Shown: positions 25,364 through 37,016, counted from the first letter of the stretch. The stretch is 64,000 bases of DNA from Mimachlamys varia (GCA_947623455.1 OX392527.1:30062201-30126200); one strand, 5' to 3'. The notes: generated by a model from the sequence alone, not told the origin. A program made the numbers and translations.

Positions 25364-27218
25364 CAATGCTATATCTACAGGTACCCGTTATCATACATTG
25401 CTATATCAACAGGTACCCGTTATCATACAAGGTTATATCTACAGGTACCCGTTAACATACAAGGCTATATCTACAGGTACCCGTTATCATACAAGGCTAT
25501 ATCTACAGGTACCCGTTATCATACAAGGCTATATCTACAGGTACCCGTTATCATACAATGCTATATCTACAGGTACCCGTTATCATACAATGCTATATCT
25601 ACAGGTACCCGTTATCATACATTGCTATATCTACAGGTACCCATTATCATACAAGGCTATATCTACAGGTACCCGTTATCATACAAGGCTATATCTACAG
25701 GTACCCGTTATCATACAAGGATATATCTACAGGTACCCGTTATCATACAATGCTATATCTACAGGTACCCGTTATCATACATTGCTATATCTACAGGTAC
25801 CCATTATCATACAAGGCTATATCTACATGTACCCGTTAACATACAAGGCTATATCTACAGGTACCCGTTATCATACAAGGATATATCTACAGGTACCCGT
25901 TATCATACATTGCTATATCAACAGGTACCCGTTATCATACAAGGCTATATCTACAGGTACCCGTTATCATACAATGCTATATCTACAGGTACCCGTTATC
26001 ATACAATGCTATATCTACAGGTACCCGTTATCATACAAGGATATATCTACAGGTACCCGTTATCATACAATGCTATATCTACAGGTACCCGTTATCATAC
26101 ATTGCTATATCTACAGGTACCCGTTATCATACAAGGATATATCTACAGGTACCCGTTATCATACAATGCTATATCTACAGGTACCCGTTATCATACAATG
26201 CTATATCTACAGGTATCCGTTATCATACAAGGTTATATATACAGGTACCCGTTATCATACATTGCTATATCTACAGGTACCCGTTATCATACAATGCTAT
26301 ATCTACAGGTACCCGTTATCATACAAGGCTATATCTACAGGTACCCGTTATCATACAAGGATATATCTACAGGTACCCATTATCATACAAGGTTATATCT
26401 ACAGGTACCCGTTATCATACAAGGCTATATCTACAGGTACCCGTTATCATACAAGGCTATATCTACAGGTACCCGTTATCATACAATGCTATATCTACAG
26501 GTACCCGTTATTAGACAAGGATATATCTACAGGTACCCGTTATCATACAAGACTATATATACAGGTACCCGTTATCAAACAATGCTATATCTACAGGTAC
26601 CTGTTCTCATACAAGTCTATATCTACAGGTACCCGTTATCATACAATGCTATATCTACAGGTACCCGTTATCATACAATGCTATATCTACAGGTACCCGT
26701 TATCATACAATGCTATATCTACAGGTACCCGTTATCATACATTGCTATATCAACAGGTACCCGTTATCATACAAGGCTATATCTACAGGTACCCGTTATC
26801 ATACAAGGATATATCTACAGGTACCCGTTATCATACAATGCTATATCTACAGGTACCCGTTATCATACAATGCTATATCTACAGGTACCCGTTATCATAC
26901 AAGGCTATATATACAGGTACCCGTTATCAAACAATGCTATATCTACAGGTACCTGTTCTCATACAAGTCTATATCTACAGGTACCCGTTATCATACAAGG
27001 CTATATCTACAGGTACCCGTTAACATACAAGGCTATATCTACAGGTACCCGTTATCATACAAGGCTATATCTACAGGTACCCGTTATCATACAAGGCTAT
27101 ATCTACAGGTACCCGTTATCATACAAGGCTATATCTACAGGTACCCGTTATCATACAAGGCTATATCTACAGGTACCCGTTATCATACAAGATTATATCT
27201 ACTGGTACCCGTTATTAG

Positions 27219-27719
27219 ATAAGTTCTGTCTGATATCGACATCAGGCCACCGACGACGCCACCATGAACAGCTGATTGAGGAGTGAGATAAGATATACTG
27301 AGGAACATCTGTGAAGGTATACAATACATGCAGGAAAATGCTGTCCCAAACGATGCTTAAATTATTCATAAAACGTACAATGTTAGATTTTGACCGCAGA
27401 GAAGGTAAATTATCCCAAAGTTATGCGAACAAATGCAATATTGTAGGCCACGTTTCAGAAATGGGACGAAAAGTGAAAAGCAAAATGTACATTAAACGGA
27501 CGGTGTTGGACATTAACGAAGTCGAATGACGCATCATATTATCCAATGTAAATTACTCTTGTTGAAAAAAAACACTCGTGAATGCATCAGCTCATGTTGT
27601 TCACAATAAAGCACAAATTTTCAGTCTAACAAGGTTTTTGCAGCAGGTGCTTGACTTGCCCTAATTTGGGTCGAGGTGACCAACGGGTCAAACACACCGG
27701 GCAGTCGTCGAGTCACGTT
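27219..27719. other. Spacer between satellite and minisatellite
   Basis: Unique-looking sequence after the last decayed satellite unit. A 72-codon frame at 27311-27529 is basic and not recognised. Nothing else is supported. Confidence 0.4.
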
Positions 27720-28070
27720 GGGTCCACGTTGCCACGTATGGGTCCACGTTGTCACGTATGGGTCCACGTTTTCACGTATGGGTCCACGTTGTCACGTATG
27801 GGTCCACGTTGTCACGTTTGGTCCACGTTGTCACGTTGGGTCCACGTTGTCACGTATGGGTCCACGTTGTCACGTATGGGTCCACGTTGTCACGTTGGGT
27901 CCACGTTGTCACGTATGGGTCCACGTTGTCACGTATGGGTCCACGTTATCACGTATGGGTCCACGTTGTCACGTTGGGTCAACGTTGTCACGTTGGGTCC
28001 ACGTTGTCACGTTGGGTCAACGTTGTCACGTTGGGTCCACGTTGTCACGTTGGGTCCACGTTGTCACGTT
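27720..28070. repeat. 19/20-bp minisatellite, 18 units
   Basis: Eighteen units of GGGTCCACGTTGTCACGTAT (20 bp) or the same ending in GTT (19 bp). Two units have GGGTCAACG. The mixture of 19 and 20 bp keeps all three + frames open for a while, which explains the overlapping open frames here. Most units contain two ACGTG cores when read on the minus strand. Confidence 0.95.
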
Positions 28071-28299
28071 GGGAGTTCTCGTCTCCCCCACTTTTAATAG
28101 ACTAAAGAAATGTGTTGATATCAGAAAATGTGTATTATGGTGTACGACAATATTAGGTATTTCTTAAAACTATTATATATTGTTTGTCTTATATTGAAAT
28201 TGTACAAGTTTTTTTTCATAGTTTCCGTCGAATAAATTAAATCTTTCGACTCGGACTGAAATAATTTGAATTCTTTCTCTATGCCAATGAGATCTTGGT

Positions 28300-28650
28300 T
28301 GAGAATAAACTAGAGAATAGCGAAGCGTCAACAAAATCATAATCCAAACTCAAAATCGACTAAACCAGGGGCAAAATATGAACAAAGGAAATATTTACAT
28401 GGAGACTCTTGTAAAAGTACAAGAGAATAAGAACAGGTGTTCTGGAAGAGTAAGCGTCTTCTGCTTCATCGACGACACCCGCCATGTAAATCTTTGTCAC
28501 ATCCAAGTGAACATCAAGTTCTCAAAATGAGAACCGAGTATCATTGTCTATCACAACAAGTAAACACACTAATGAGCATACTCAAAAACGCCCATCTTCA
28601 TATCACTTAAAGGTACAGAACATTTCTCAATGAGACAAAGATGGCGGCCA
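28300..28650 (-). repeat. Dispersed repeat, copy 1 (inverted relative to 46.6 kb)
   Basis: The reverse complement of this segment aligns through its length with 46616-46965. Shared words in the same order include TCTCATTGAGAA, GTTTTTGAGTATGCT, ACTCGGTTCTCATTTGAGAA (one-base indel), AAGATTTACATGG and GAAGACGCTTACTCTTCC. Spacing is kept with small indels, giving an estimated 80 percent identity by eye. No terminal repeats or intact frame were found, so the element class is unknown. Confidence 0.8.
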
Positions 28651-28870
28651 TAAAACTTGCCCATAGTTCTGATCAACCTGCATCTCTCGAATCCTAATGT
28701 TGCTAGTTTGTTTGTCAGCTCGATCATGCCAAGAATCTGTCAGAATTTGCAAGAGTTACGAGTTGTCAAAAACAATGTAACAATGATATGTACCATCAGA
28801 TTTCATACTTTGCAAAAATGCCTTTCAGTTCAGTGTTCTAGCCCTTACCTTCCATAGCTTTCCCTCGGGA

Positions 28871-29454
28871 CATGAAGTTTTTGCTGCATATTTTGTTGGG
28901 TTTTTTTCTTTTTTTTTTCATCTCTGTTTATACACATGTAGTGACATGAACATAACGACGTACATACGATAGGGCTGCAGGTACTGCCCCCGAACTGCAC
29001 GGTCACTGGGCGTGTGTGTGGGCACATTTCCATAATAATGTGGAGTTGTTACGCATTTACCTTTGTAAATAGTAACCTAAGAAACAGTATTCAGCTACCT
29101 GTCACCAAACACATATCGAGTTCTCACTGTTCTACATAAATAAAGATAATTAGTCCCCAGCTATACAATATAATTGTATGTACACACTAAACAATGCCGG
29201 TTAAAGCTTGTGTTTTGATCCCAAACCCGTACACATTTCATTGAGACATTTCGTTATCTAGTTCAAAGCATGCCAAGCATCCTCCTATATTGTATCTGTA
29301 TTAGAGTCACGTACAAAGTCAAGAGGCGATATACAGAAACAGTATAACAAAAAGTACCGTGAACAAGGCACAATACAACACACTCGATACAATATCTCAA
29401 GTAACACGTACACGTTTTAGATGTAACTACACGTGAACAGAATTCCAAAAATGT
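28871..29454. other. Intergenic sequence, nothing recognised
   Basis: Contains a T-rich run near 28900 and two minus-strand frames of about 60 codons without recognisable features. Confidence 0.4.
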
Positions 29455-30425
29455 GGAACTATAATCGTTTATTTATGTTTTCTTAGAAACAGGGACAGAA
29501 ACAAGAAAATTCGCTATTTAGTTGTGTTTTCGAAGAGACAAGAACGTTAATTAGTTATGTTTTCTGAGAAACAAGAACATTCGCGACTTTGTTGTGTTTT
29601 CTAAGAGACAAGAACATTAATTAGTTACATTGTATGCTTTCTAAGAGAACAAGAGCATTCGCGACTTAGTTGTGTTTTCTAAGAAACAAGAACATTTACT
29701 AATTATTTGTGTTTTCTGAGAAACAAGAACTTGTACTAATTAGTTAGGTTTTTATCAGAAACAAGAACATTCGCTACGTATAGTTATGTTTTTTCTAAGA
29801 AACAAGAATAATCGCTACTTATGTTTTCTTAGAAACAAGAACATACAATTTTGCTACTTATAGTGATGTTCTTTAGGAAACAAGAACATTTACTTCTAAG
29901 TTATGTTTTCTCAGAAACAAGAATATTCGCTACTTACAGTTATGTTTTCTTAGAAACAAAAACATTTTCTACTTTTAGTTATGTTTTCTAAGAAACAAGA
30001 ATATTCGCTACTTATGTTTTCTCAGAAACAAAAGCATTTGCTATTAGTTATGATTTCTAAGAAACAAAAACATTTGCTTCTATGTTATGTTTTCTAAGAA
30101 ACAAAAACTTGTACTAATTAGTCATGTTTTCTTAGAAACAAAAACATTTGCTATTTAGTTATGTTTTCTAAGGAACAAAATCATTCGCTACTTATAGTTA
30201 CATTTTTTAGAACCAAGAATATTCGCTACTTATACTTATCTTTTCTCGGAAATAAAAACATTTGCTATTTAGTTATGTTTTCTAAGGAACAAGAATATTG
30301 GCTACTTATGTTTCCCTAGAAACTAGAACATACAATTTTGCTACTTATAATACATGTAGTTATGTTTTTTTAAGAAACAAGAGCATTTGCTACTAAGTTA
30401 TGTTTTCTAAGAAACAAAACCTAAA
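29455..30425. repeat. Diverged minisatellite with a TTCTNAGAA palindrome
   Basis: About 24 loosely periodic units (roughly 35-50 bp) carry GTTATGTTTTCTAAGAAACA followed by AGAACATT-like and CGCTACTTA-like words. At least fifteen units contain TTCNNNGAA, usually TTCTNAGAA, in which all four bases occur at the centre (TAA, TTA, TGA, TCA). Spacers differ in length much more than the palindrome does. TTCNNNGAA is the known binding consensus of STAT proteins. Confidence 0.85.
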
Positions 30426-30929
30426 CTAAGCAATTCAGTGTCAAGTTGTCAGTTATATGTACATAAGAAGATATAAAGATAAAACAGACGACATTTTTTA
30501 AGCTTGTTGAAACTTTAGAAGACTTAGTTTCGTGCTTTAACTCGGAGGTTGTCTGGTTTTACTTCCGAAGGAAACCATTGCTAGATTTGACTTTTGATCA
30601 TTGTCAACCAAGTTTCTTCATAGTAACTATTGCTGTCTTGTGTCTACTTATATTGTAAATATTTCTAGCTTTAATTTCCGTCTTTCATTATTGTTACTGT
30701 CTGTTTACTGAATATATACAAAAAAAACTGAAATGTCAATAAATGAATCGAAGAACTTTAACCTCTTTTTCAAGTATTACTAACTTAGACTCTAGAAATA
30801 AACCAGTGTTCCTTCAAATTATGTCTTATAAATTTGTTAATGTTGACTTCAGTTGAAACCATACATTTTACGGTTTTGAGAACCAATCCGTTATTTGACT
30901 TACATTGTATGTACATGTAAATGTAGAAA
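30426..30929. other. Intergenic sequence, nothing recognised
   Basis: AT-rich sequence between the palindromic array and the hAT element. No gene or repeat is supported. Confidence 0.4.
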
Positions 30930-30937
30930 CTAGTAGT

Positions 30938-32165
30938 CAGGGGCGTAACTGGGGGTATTTTGATGTGTAAGCCCGCGACGTTTACATTTTGGGGAGGGGG
31001 CCTTCTGGGGAAAAATCACATTTGGTCTTCAAATGGTGCCAGTGTTTTGGACTTGTTTGGGACATCATTGTCTGGCCTATCATTATACAAATCATAAATG
31101 CGGAAATGGAATAAAGTATGTTTTACTTCAATGATGTACATGTACATTGTATGGAAACAAACTCATTATCCATACCTTACTAGGTCATTTACTCGTCAGT
31201 AAGTAATAACAAAGACATACAAGAGATCCCAGAGGGATCTTGGTGGCCACCATTGATGATTTTTCATTATTTCTTAGAAATTTGTTTATTTTTACCATCT
31301 TTTTATTTTTTTATTTCATTCATGTATTTATCTCAGTTCTTTGAATATTTCTTGAAAATTAATAATAGATGTAAGAAGGTTTCTTGTCAGGAGTTCATTG
31401 TATTGTATCTCTTAAAAAAATAACCATAATGTACTTCCATGGTCAACATAGAATATGGCCGTCAGGCGGCTATTATTTTCCCAATGGAATAGTCTAAAAA
31501 TTAGACAATGCACAAATAGGGACCAAACAGAATTGTTTTATGAATCACCTCCAAAAACTGGAAAACGCACAACTTGGGACCACGGGGAACCTGTATATGA
31601 AATTTGAGATGGATCCAACCAAAACTTTTAAGAAATAGCAATCACAAACTATAAATGCAAAATCCAATATGGCTGTCTGTCTATGTTAGTTCGTATATGT
31701 TAATATGCGATTAATACAACTTAGAGTGTAAGAACTCATGAGTGTTGTCTTAGCATAGTTTTGGACAATTCCAACAGACCTAGTTTCACGAACGTTCCTC
31801 AACGAAAGGAAATTACTTAACTTAAAACTTAGAAACATAGAAATGCATTAGAGAAGTAACGGGAAAATCTAAGTCAAATGAATTTTCCTTTCATTTTGTA
31901 ATGCTTTCCTATGGAGATGTGGCCATTTTTTATATTGAATCTAATATAGATTTACTAAAACCTAATATGACATGATTATACAAAAAAAGTTGGTCCAAGT
32001 ATTTATGGCTAACAAACTTTCTGCAGCCTGGTCTGACGATTCGACAAAAAGAGAGTTACATATCAGTCGAGTTTTAAAAATGAAATTTCTCGACTTTAAT
32101 GCACATACTTTGGAAAATGATGTGCAAGCACGGGCTTATGTGCTTACATGGCAGCTACGCCCCTG
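30938..32165. mobile_element. Non-autonomous hAT element (1228 bp)
   Basis: The left end CAGGGGCGTAACTG and the right end, inverted, CAGGGGCGTAGCTG match at 13 of 14 terminal bases. Further subterminal similarity follows (TAAGCCCG words on both sides). The element is bracketed by a perfect 8-bp direct repeat CTAGTAGT at 30930-30937 and 32166-32173. An 8-bp target duplication and CAGGGGCG-type ends are diagnostic of the hAT superfamily. There is no hAT transposase domain. The longest frame is 65 codons (31972-32169). It contains a second repeat-like segment (about 31220-31700). Confidence 0.9.
31220..31700. repeat. Interspersed-repeat-like segment inside the hAT element
   Basis: Begins with a short palindrome, GATCCCAGAGGGATC (31225-31239), followed by TTGGTGGCCACC. 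It later has GAACCTGTATATGAAATTTG, AGATGGATCC and AGAAATAGC words. I recall similar strings as a frequent interspersed repeat in bivalve genomes, but this cannot be verified here. It may be nested in the hAT element or be part of its own internal sequence. Confidence 0.4.
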
Positions 32166-32173
32166 CTAGTAGT

Positions 32174-35099
32174 AGTTGTTACTTTTTGTGGCTTTGTATA
32201 AAAACCATTGCTACATTTCCTCCCAATGAAAATCCGTTGCGTGATACTGATTGTTCCCAGATTCACTTTCATTATAACACAAACATGTTGAACTTGTTCT
32301 GTTGAACTTAGTAGCGGACGTGTCCGGGTGAACGCACTTGAGAAATAGGTATATAGATGACACATGGATTTGACATGAGGAGTTGACGCAGGGCTGGTTG
32401 ACACGTTTTTTCTCTGGTGAGGAAACTGGGGACAAAAGATTCATTAGGACATACTGTGTTTGTCAACAATGACTGCCTCCCTGATGTTCCGATCCCTACG
32501 TAACCCCTGTTGATGACACAGTGGCCCGTCCATCTGACACCGCCCCGGGCCCCAGGGCAACGACTCACTTCACACACACAATAACGGAGAAGTGTAATTG
32601 AATTTAAATTTGTATATGATAGTCATTGCATGTATATTGTGACACTCGACTCAGTTTCAATTTACTCGATAAAAGAAATACTGTGGCAGCCCACCATTCT
32701 ATGAGTGGGTAGATGTAGGTGTTGTACCTTATAGGTACTCCTGAGGAAACAGACCTGGTCCACTAGTCACCTAAAATAAAGCTTTTTGTATCTCTGTACC
32801 AACATTGTCGTGAAATGGCACCAACAAACATTTTGTCATGTATTCTTCGGGCTTTAACTAAGGATAACATGGTGTAAGCCTAATTAAATTTGGACTAGAA
32901 ATCCAGAGAGATAAGAAGGTGGTGACCAGACTCGGAACAGAAAGCCGTGGACGATGGATATAGTTAGAACATGTAGTATACAATAACTGTTACAAGTATT
33001 GCAATGAAGGAATCTGTGGAAATCATACTGTGTTGGTAGAATTTAATACTTTACAAAGACATTCAGTAGATCTGTGAGACTGAGGTACCGATTTGTATCA
33101 TGCGATGTTCAATTGGTTTCAAAACTTCTGCGCAGGAGTAATTTGCGAAAACATGAAATGCAAAAGGTCATACCCCATTTTAAATGCACAATATAGTTCT
33201 TGTGCGTGCTAGAAATCGAACATGCTTGATGTGCTAGATTCAAATTCTGTATTTCTTCAACTTGGCCTTTTTACACATTAGAATTTGAACACAAAGAAAA
33301 AATATTGCGGTATGTCCACACATTGCTTCTAGTGGGGCAACACGAGCGATCGCCCATGTAACAACAATGTCATCGCATTGTTAATGGTGATAAATAAGAT
33401 TTCTTCAATAAATTGTGATTTTTTTTTCGTTTTGTATGTGCCAGTGATTACATTAAAATGTTTCAACATCAATAGATAACACAGACAGACCGAGTCGCTG
33501 CGTTATTTACCCGACTGATCCGGACATGGAGTGTTGGCGACATGCATAAGGCCAATATTTAACGTCATGGAGTATGTAGAATCGTGGCTTCCTCTGACAC
33601 CAGTCAAATATATTATGTATCAAGTGTGTAATATCATTATACACCCAGAACAGTGGGCTACCCCGACTTATGTTGTGTATGACCCAGAATGGACGTTAAG
33701 TTATTTCCGAACATGTGTTACATGTGACCTTTGACCTTCATCAAAGCCTCGACTGGACCTGGTGGAGACGTGGACGTGTCCGGGTATAATTCTCACATCT
33801 CCTGGACGCCTCAGCCTTCTCCAGCACATATCACTTCTGTTGCTGTAAAAAAAAACATGTACATATTTTTGTTTCCGTTAGTTTTAACATTTCAATCGAA
33901 AATATACAACCTTACGGCTTGTAATAATGAAAATCAGAGACGTTTATAACAATAATGTAATTTACGACTCTGTGAAAACAACATGTTTCATATCGTATGT
34001 ATCACTGTTTGGCATGATTTGTTGGCCGAATAATCCGCCATAGGGATTAACATATCTGTATAGTATATATAATGTTATACATACGACGCTGACCAAGTCC
34101 AATCAATTAAACATTTTTATTAATTGGTGTCGATATATCGGAGATAATTCTATATGATGTCAAACACCGATGACGTGTTTGCGGAAGTAACGTTCACGCC
34201 TCCATTTCAAAAGAGTTATAATCCTCGTTTGAAGGTACAGTTGTATAAGTAATATAAACTGCCATTAAGAATAAATTGTTGTTACAGCAAATCTGACCGA
34301 ATTGGTCCAGGCTCAATTGTCACACAAACGGTGGTCCATTCAGCTATTTTAATGGTGTTTTCACTTTCCTTACTGTTTGTAGATAATCCAAAGGAATGTG
34401 ATTTCAATGTTAAGTGATCGGATTTAACCAACTACGTCCATCAATGCAGTTCTCACCAATCTAGTGCTACTGGATTATGTCCCGTAATCGCCCGAGGAAA
34501 GTTATACCTTCCCTATCACATTTTCTTTATTGGGCTCTTGTTTAATCTCCGGCCAGAAGTGGGTACAGGTGTTAGGTCTGGATACACACCTATCCTGGCG
34601 GAGACATGTTTGATCTAGATTACAGGTATCAATGGGTCTGTATTATAGGGCATAATCACGGCCAATGTGAGGCGGGAATTAGCCTACTAGCTAATTATGG
34701 TCATGAATGGGAAAATAAATGAATTCAACACCTACCCTTGTAACGGAATCCGGCGTGTAAGTTAATTACGCAACGTAACCCCTTTGGTGACACCTGGGAC
34801 GGTGAGCGGACGTGAAGAAACACCTCGAGGCCTAACCTTTCTAATGATCAAATTATTGATTTCTCATCGTTATCGACAGGTCTCTGAGAGACGAGATCCT
34901 CTCAAGTGGCCATATCGATGTCTACGGCCGTTTAAACATGTATCCACTCGAGTAGCTGCTAATATTTGTTTACCTGGACAAATTTATCACCCAAATACTT
35001 ACCTTGGTGTGAAAACCATTGAAATAAATTTAACTTTATCATTACGAATAAACAGAAGCTATACGGGGAAATGTGTAAGACAATCACTCGACAGCTAAC
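32174..35099. other. Intergenic sequence without a recognised gene
   Basis: Several open frames of 60-104 codons, none with identifiable domains. A perfect DR1 nuclear-receptor motif (33725-33737) is listed separately. No mobile-element ends or RNA genes were recognised. Confidence 0.4.
33725..33737 (-). promoter_or_regulatory. Perfect DR1 nuclear receptor motif
   Basis: TGACCTTTGACCT read on the minus strand is AGGTCA-A-AGGTCA, the consensus direct repeat with one-base spacing bound by HNF4- and RXR-type nuclear receptors. It is a single exact match, with no evidence yet of occupancy or of a target gene. Confidence 0.35.
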
Positions 35100-35689
35100 A
35101 TGAGCAGGTGTAGCAGACAATTCCCTCTCTACAAGAGAGATTATACATACATGTATGACAGTTCGCCTACAACACTCCGGAGAAGGATGTTAAGACGATT
35201 ACATGACCACACATTTCAGGAGAATTCGCATCAGAAAATTAATTAACAAATCTACACTGTACATTGTATACGACAATAATTCCCGACAACTCAATATGCA
35301 ATAGAAAGTAAATATAGTATATTGTAGAAGTCAATTTCCTGATACAGTTGCTCTAAACTTTGAAATGTAGAAGACAATTCACTGGCAAGATTGTAAAAAA
35401 CAATATTTCTAAACTGTAGAATATATCAAACAATTACCTGACAACTATTGAACATTACAGTAATATATAAGATAATTACTTGACAACTATGCTCAATGAA
35501 ATATGAAAATGAAAATTCTTGATCATTTGATACAATAAAATATTAAGACACTTCATTGACAGTTTTTTTTACAGTTTAAGATACTTATCTGTCCACTTTA
35601 TACAAATAATATTTATAAAAATACAATTTTCCGATAAATCTATACATTAATTTGTATTAGACGATTCCACGATAATTCTTTACAGTAGA
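35100..35689. repeat. Decayed flank of the 38-bp array
   Basis: Words of the downstream 38-bp unit reappear in altered form and irregular spacing: AGACAATTCCCTCTC, GACAATAATTCCCGACAACTC, GTCAATTTCCTGATACAG, CAATTACCTGACAACTATTG and ATAATTACTTGACAACTATG. This edge looks like old units no longer homogenised with the core. Confidence 0.7.
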
Positions 35690-37016
35690 TAATATAAGAA
35701 AATTTCCCGACAACTCTATACAGTAGATTGTATAAGACAATTTCCTGACAACTCTATACAGTAGATTGTATAAGACAATTCCCTGACAATTCTATACAGT
35801 AGATTGTATAAGACAATTCCCTGACAATTCTATACAGTAGACTGTATAAGACAATTCCCCGATAACTCTTTACAGTATATTGTATAAGGCATTCCCCCAC
35901 AACTCTTTACAGTAGATTGTATAAGACAATTCCCCGATAACTCTATACAGTAGATTGTATAAGACAATTCCCTGACAATTCTATACATTAGATTGTATAA
36001 GGCAATTCCCCGACAACTCTTTAAAGTAGATTGTATAAGACAATTCCCTGACAATTCTATACATTAGATTGTATAAGACAATTCCCTGACAATTCTATAC
36101 ATTAGATTGTATAAGACAATTCCCTGACAACTCTTTACAGTAGATTGTATAAGACAATTCCCTGACACCTCTATACAGTAGATTGTATAAGACAATTCCC
36201 TGACAACTCTTAACAGTAGATTGTATAAGACAATTCCCTGACAACTCTATACAGTAGATTGTATAAGACAATTCCCTGACAATTCTATACATTAGATTGT
36301 ATAAGACAATTCCCTGACAACTCTATACAGTAGATTGTATAAGACAATTCCCTGACAACTCTATACAGTTGATTGTATAAGACAATTCCCTGACAATTCT
36401 ATACAGTAGATTGTATAAGACAATTCCCCTATAACTCTATACAGTAGATTGTATAAGACAATTCCCCTACAACTCTATACAGTAGATTGTATAAGACAAT
36501 TCCCTGACAACTCTATACAGTAGATTGTATAAGACAATTTCCCAATAACTCTATACAGTAGATTGTATAAGACAATTTCCTGACAACTCTATACAGTAGA
36601 TTGTATAAGACAATTCCCTGACAATTCTATACAGTAGATTGTATAAGACAATTCCCTGACAACTCCATACAGTAGACTGTATAAGACAATTCCCTGACAA
36701 TTCTATACAGTAGATTGTATAAGACAATTCCCTGACAACTCTATACAGTAGATTGTATAAGACAATTTCCTGACAACTCTATACAGTAGATTGTATAAGA
36801 CAATTTCCTGACAACTCTATACAGTAGATTGTATAAGACAATTCCTGACAACTCTATGCAGTAGATTGTATAAGACAATTCCCTGACAACTATATACAGT
36901 AGATTGTATAAGACAATTCCGCGACAACTCTATACAGTAGATTGTATAAGACAATTCCCGACAACTCTATACAGTAGATTGTATAAGACAATTCCCCGAC
37001 AATTCTTTACAGTAGA
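35690..37016. repeat. 38-bp minisatellite, about 35 units
   Basis: Highly regular units carry GACAATTCCCTGACAACTCT and ATACAGTAGATTGTATAA at a 38-bp period, with few substitutions and scattered 1-bp deletions. The right edge is abrupt, at AGAATATACACGC near 37015. Repetitive open frames on both strands are by-products of the period. Confidence 0.95.

Larger units (their letters stand above)
10978..27218. repeat. 32-bp satellite array, about 450 units, with higher-order structure
   Basis: A head-to-tail array of a 32-bp unit in one orientation throughout. The conserved part runs TATATCTACAGGTACC and CGTTATCATACA, so a GGTACC (KpnI) site recurs nearly every unit. Variation concentrates in a few positions: AAGGCT, AAGGTT, AAGGAT, ATTGCT or AATGCT before the conserved part, and GTTATC or GTTAAC. 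Excluding two transposon insertions, about 14.36 kb of repeat remains, or roughly 449 units. Patterns of variant units recur at long offsets (for example 864, 1152, 1920, 2601, 3110 and 3482 bp), showing repeated block duplication. No centromeric or telomeric role can be read from the sequence. The array lies about 12 kb upstream of the netrin exon. Confidence 0.97.

Noticed and set aside
10978..27218. CRISPR-like array of 32-bp repeats
   Set aside because: Units are directly contiguous without unique spacers and the DNA is animal nuclear sequence.
11296..27286. Very long open frames (up to 1036 codons) in all three + frames
   Set aside because: The 32-bp unit lacks stop codons on the + strand and shifts frame each unit, so every frame is open with a 32-residue repeat. 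Stops come only from GTTAAC variants. The same peptide appears in all frames, which real coding cannot do.
27651..28167. Three overlapping + frames of 118-163 codons
   Set aside because: Generated by the 19/20-bp minisatellite. The same peptide words appear in each frame.
29455..30425. Heat-shock elements
   Set aside because: HSEs need TTCNNGAA spacing of two; here the spacing is three (TTCNNNGAA), which fits STAT sites instead.
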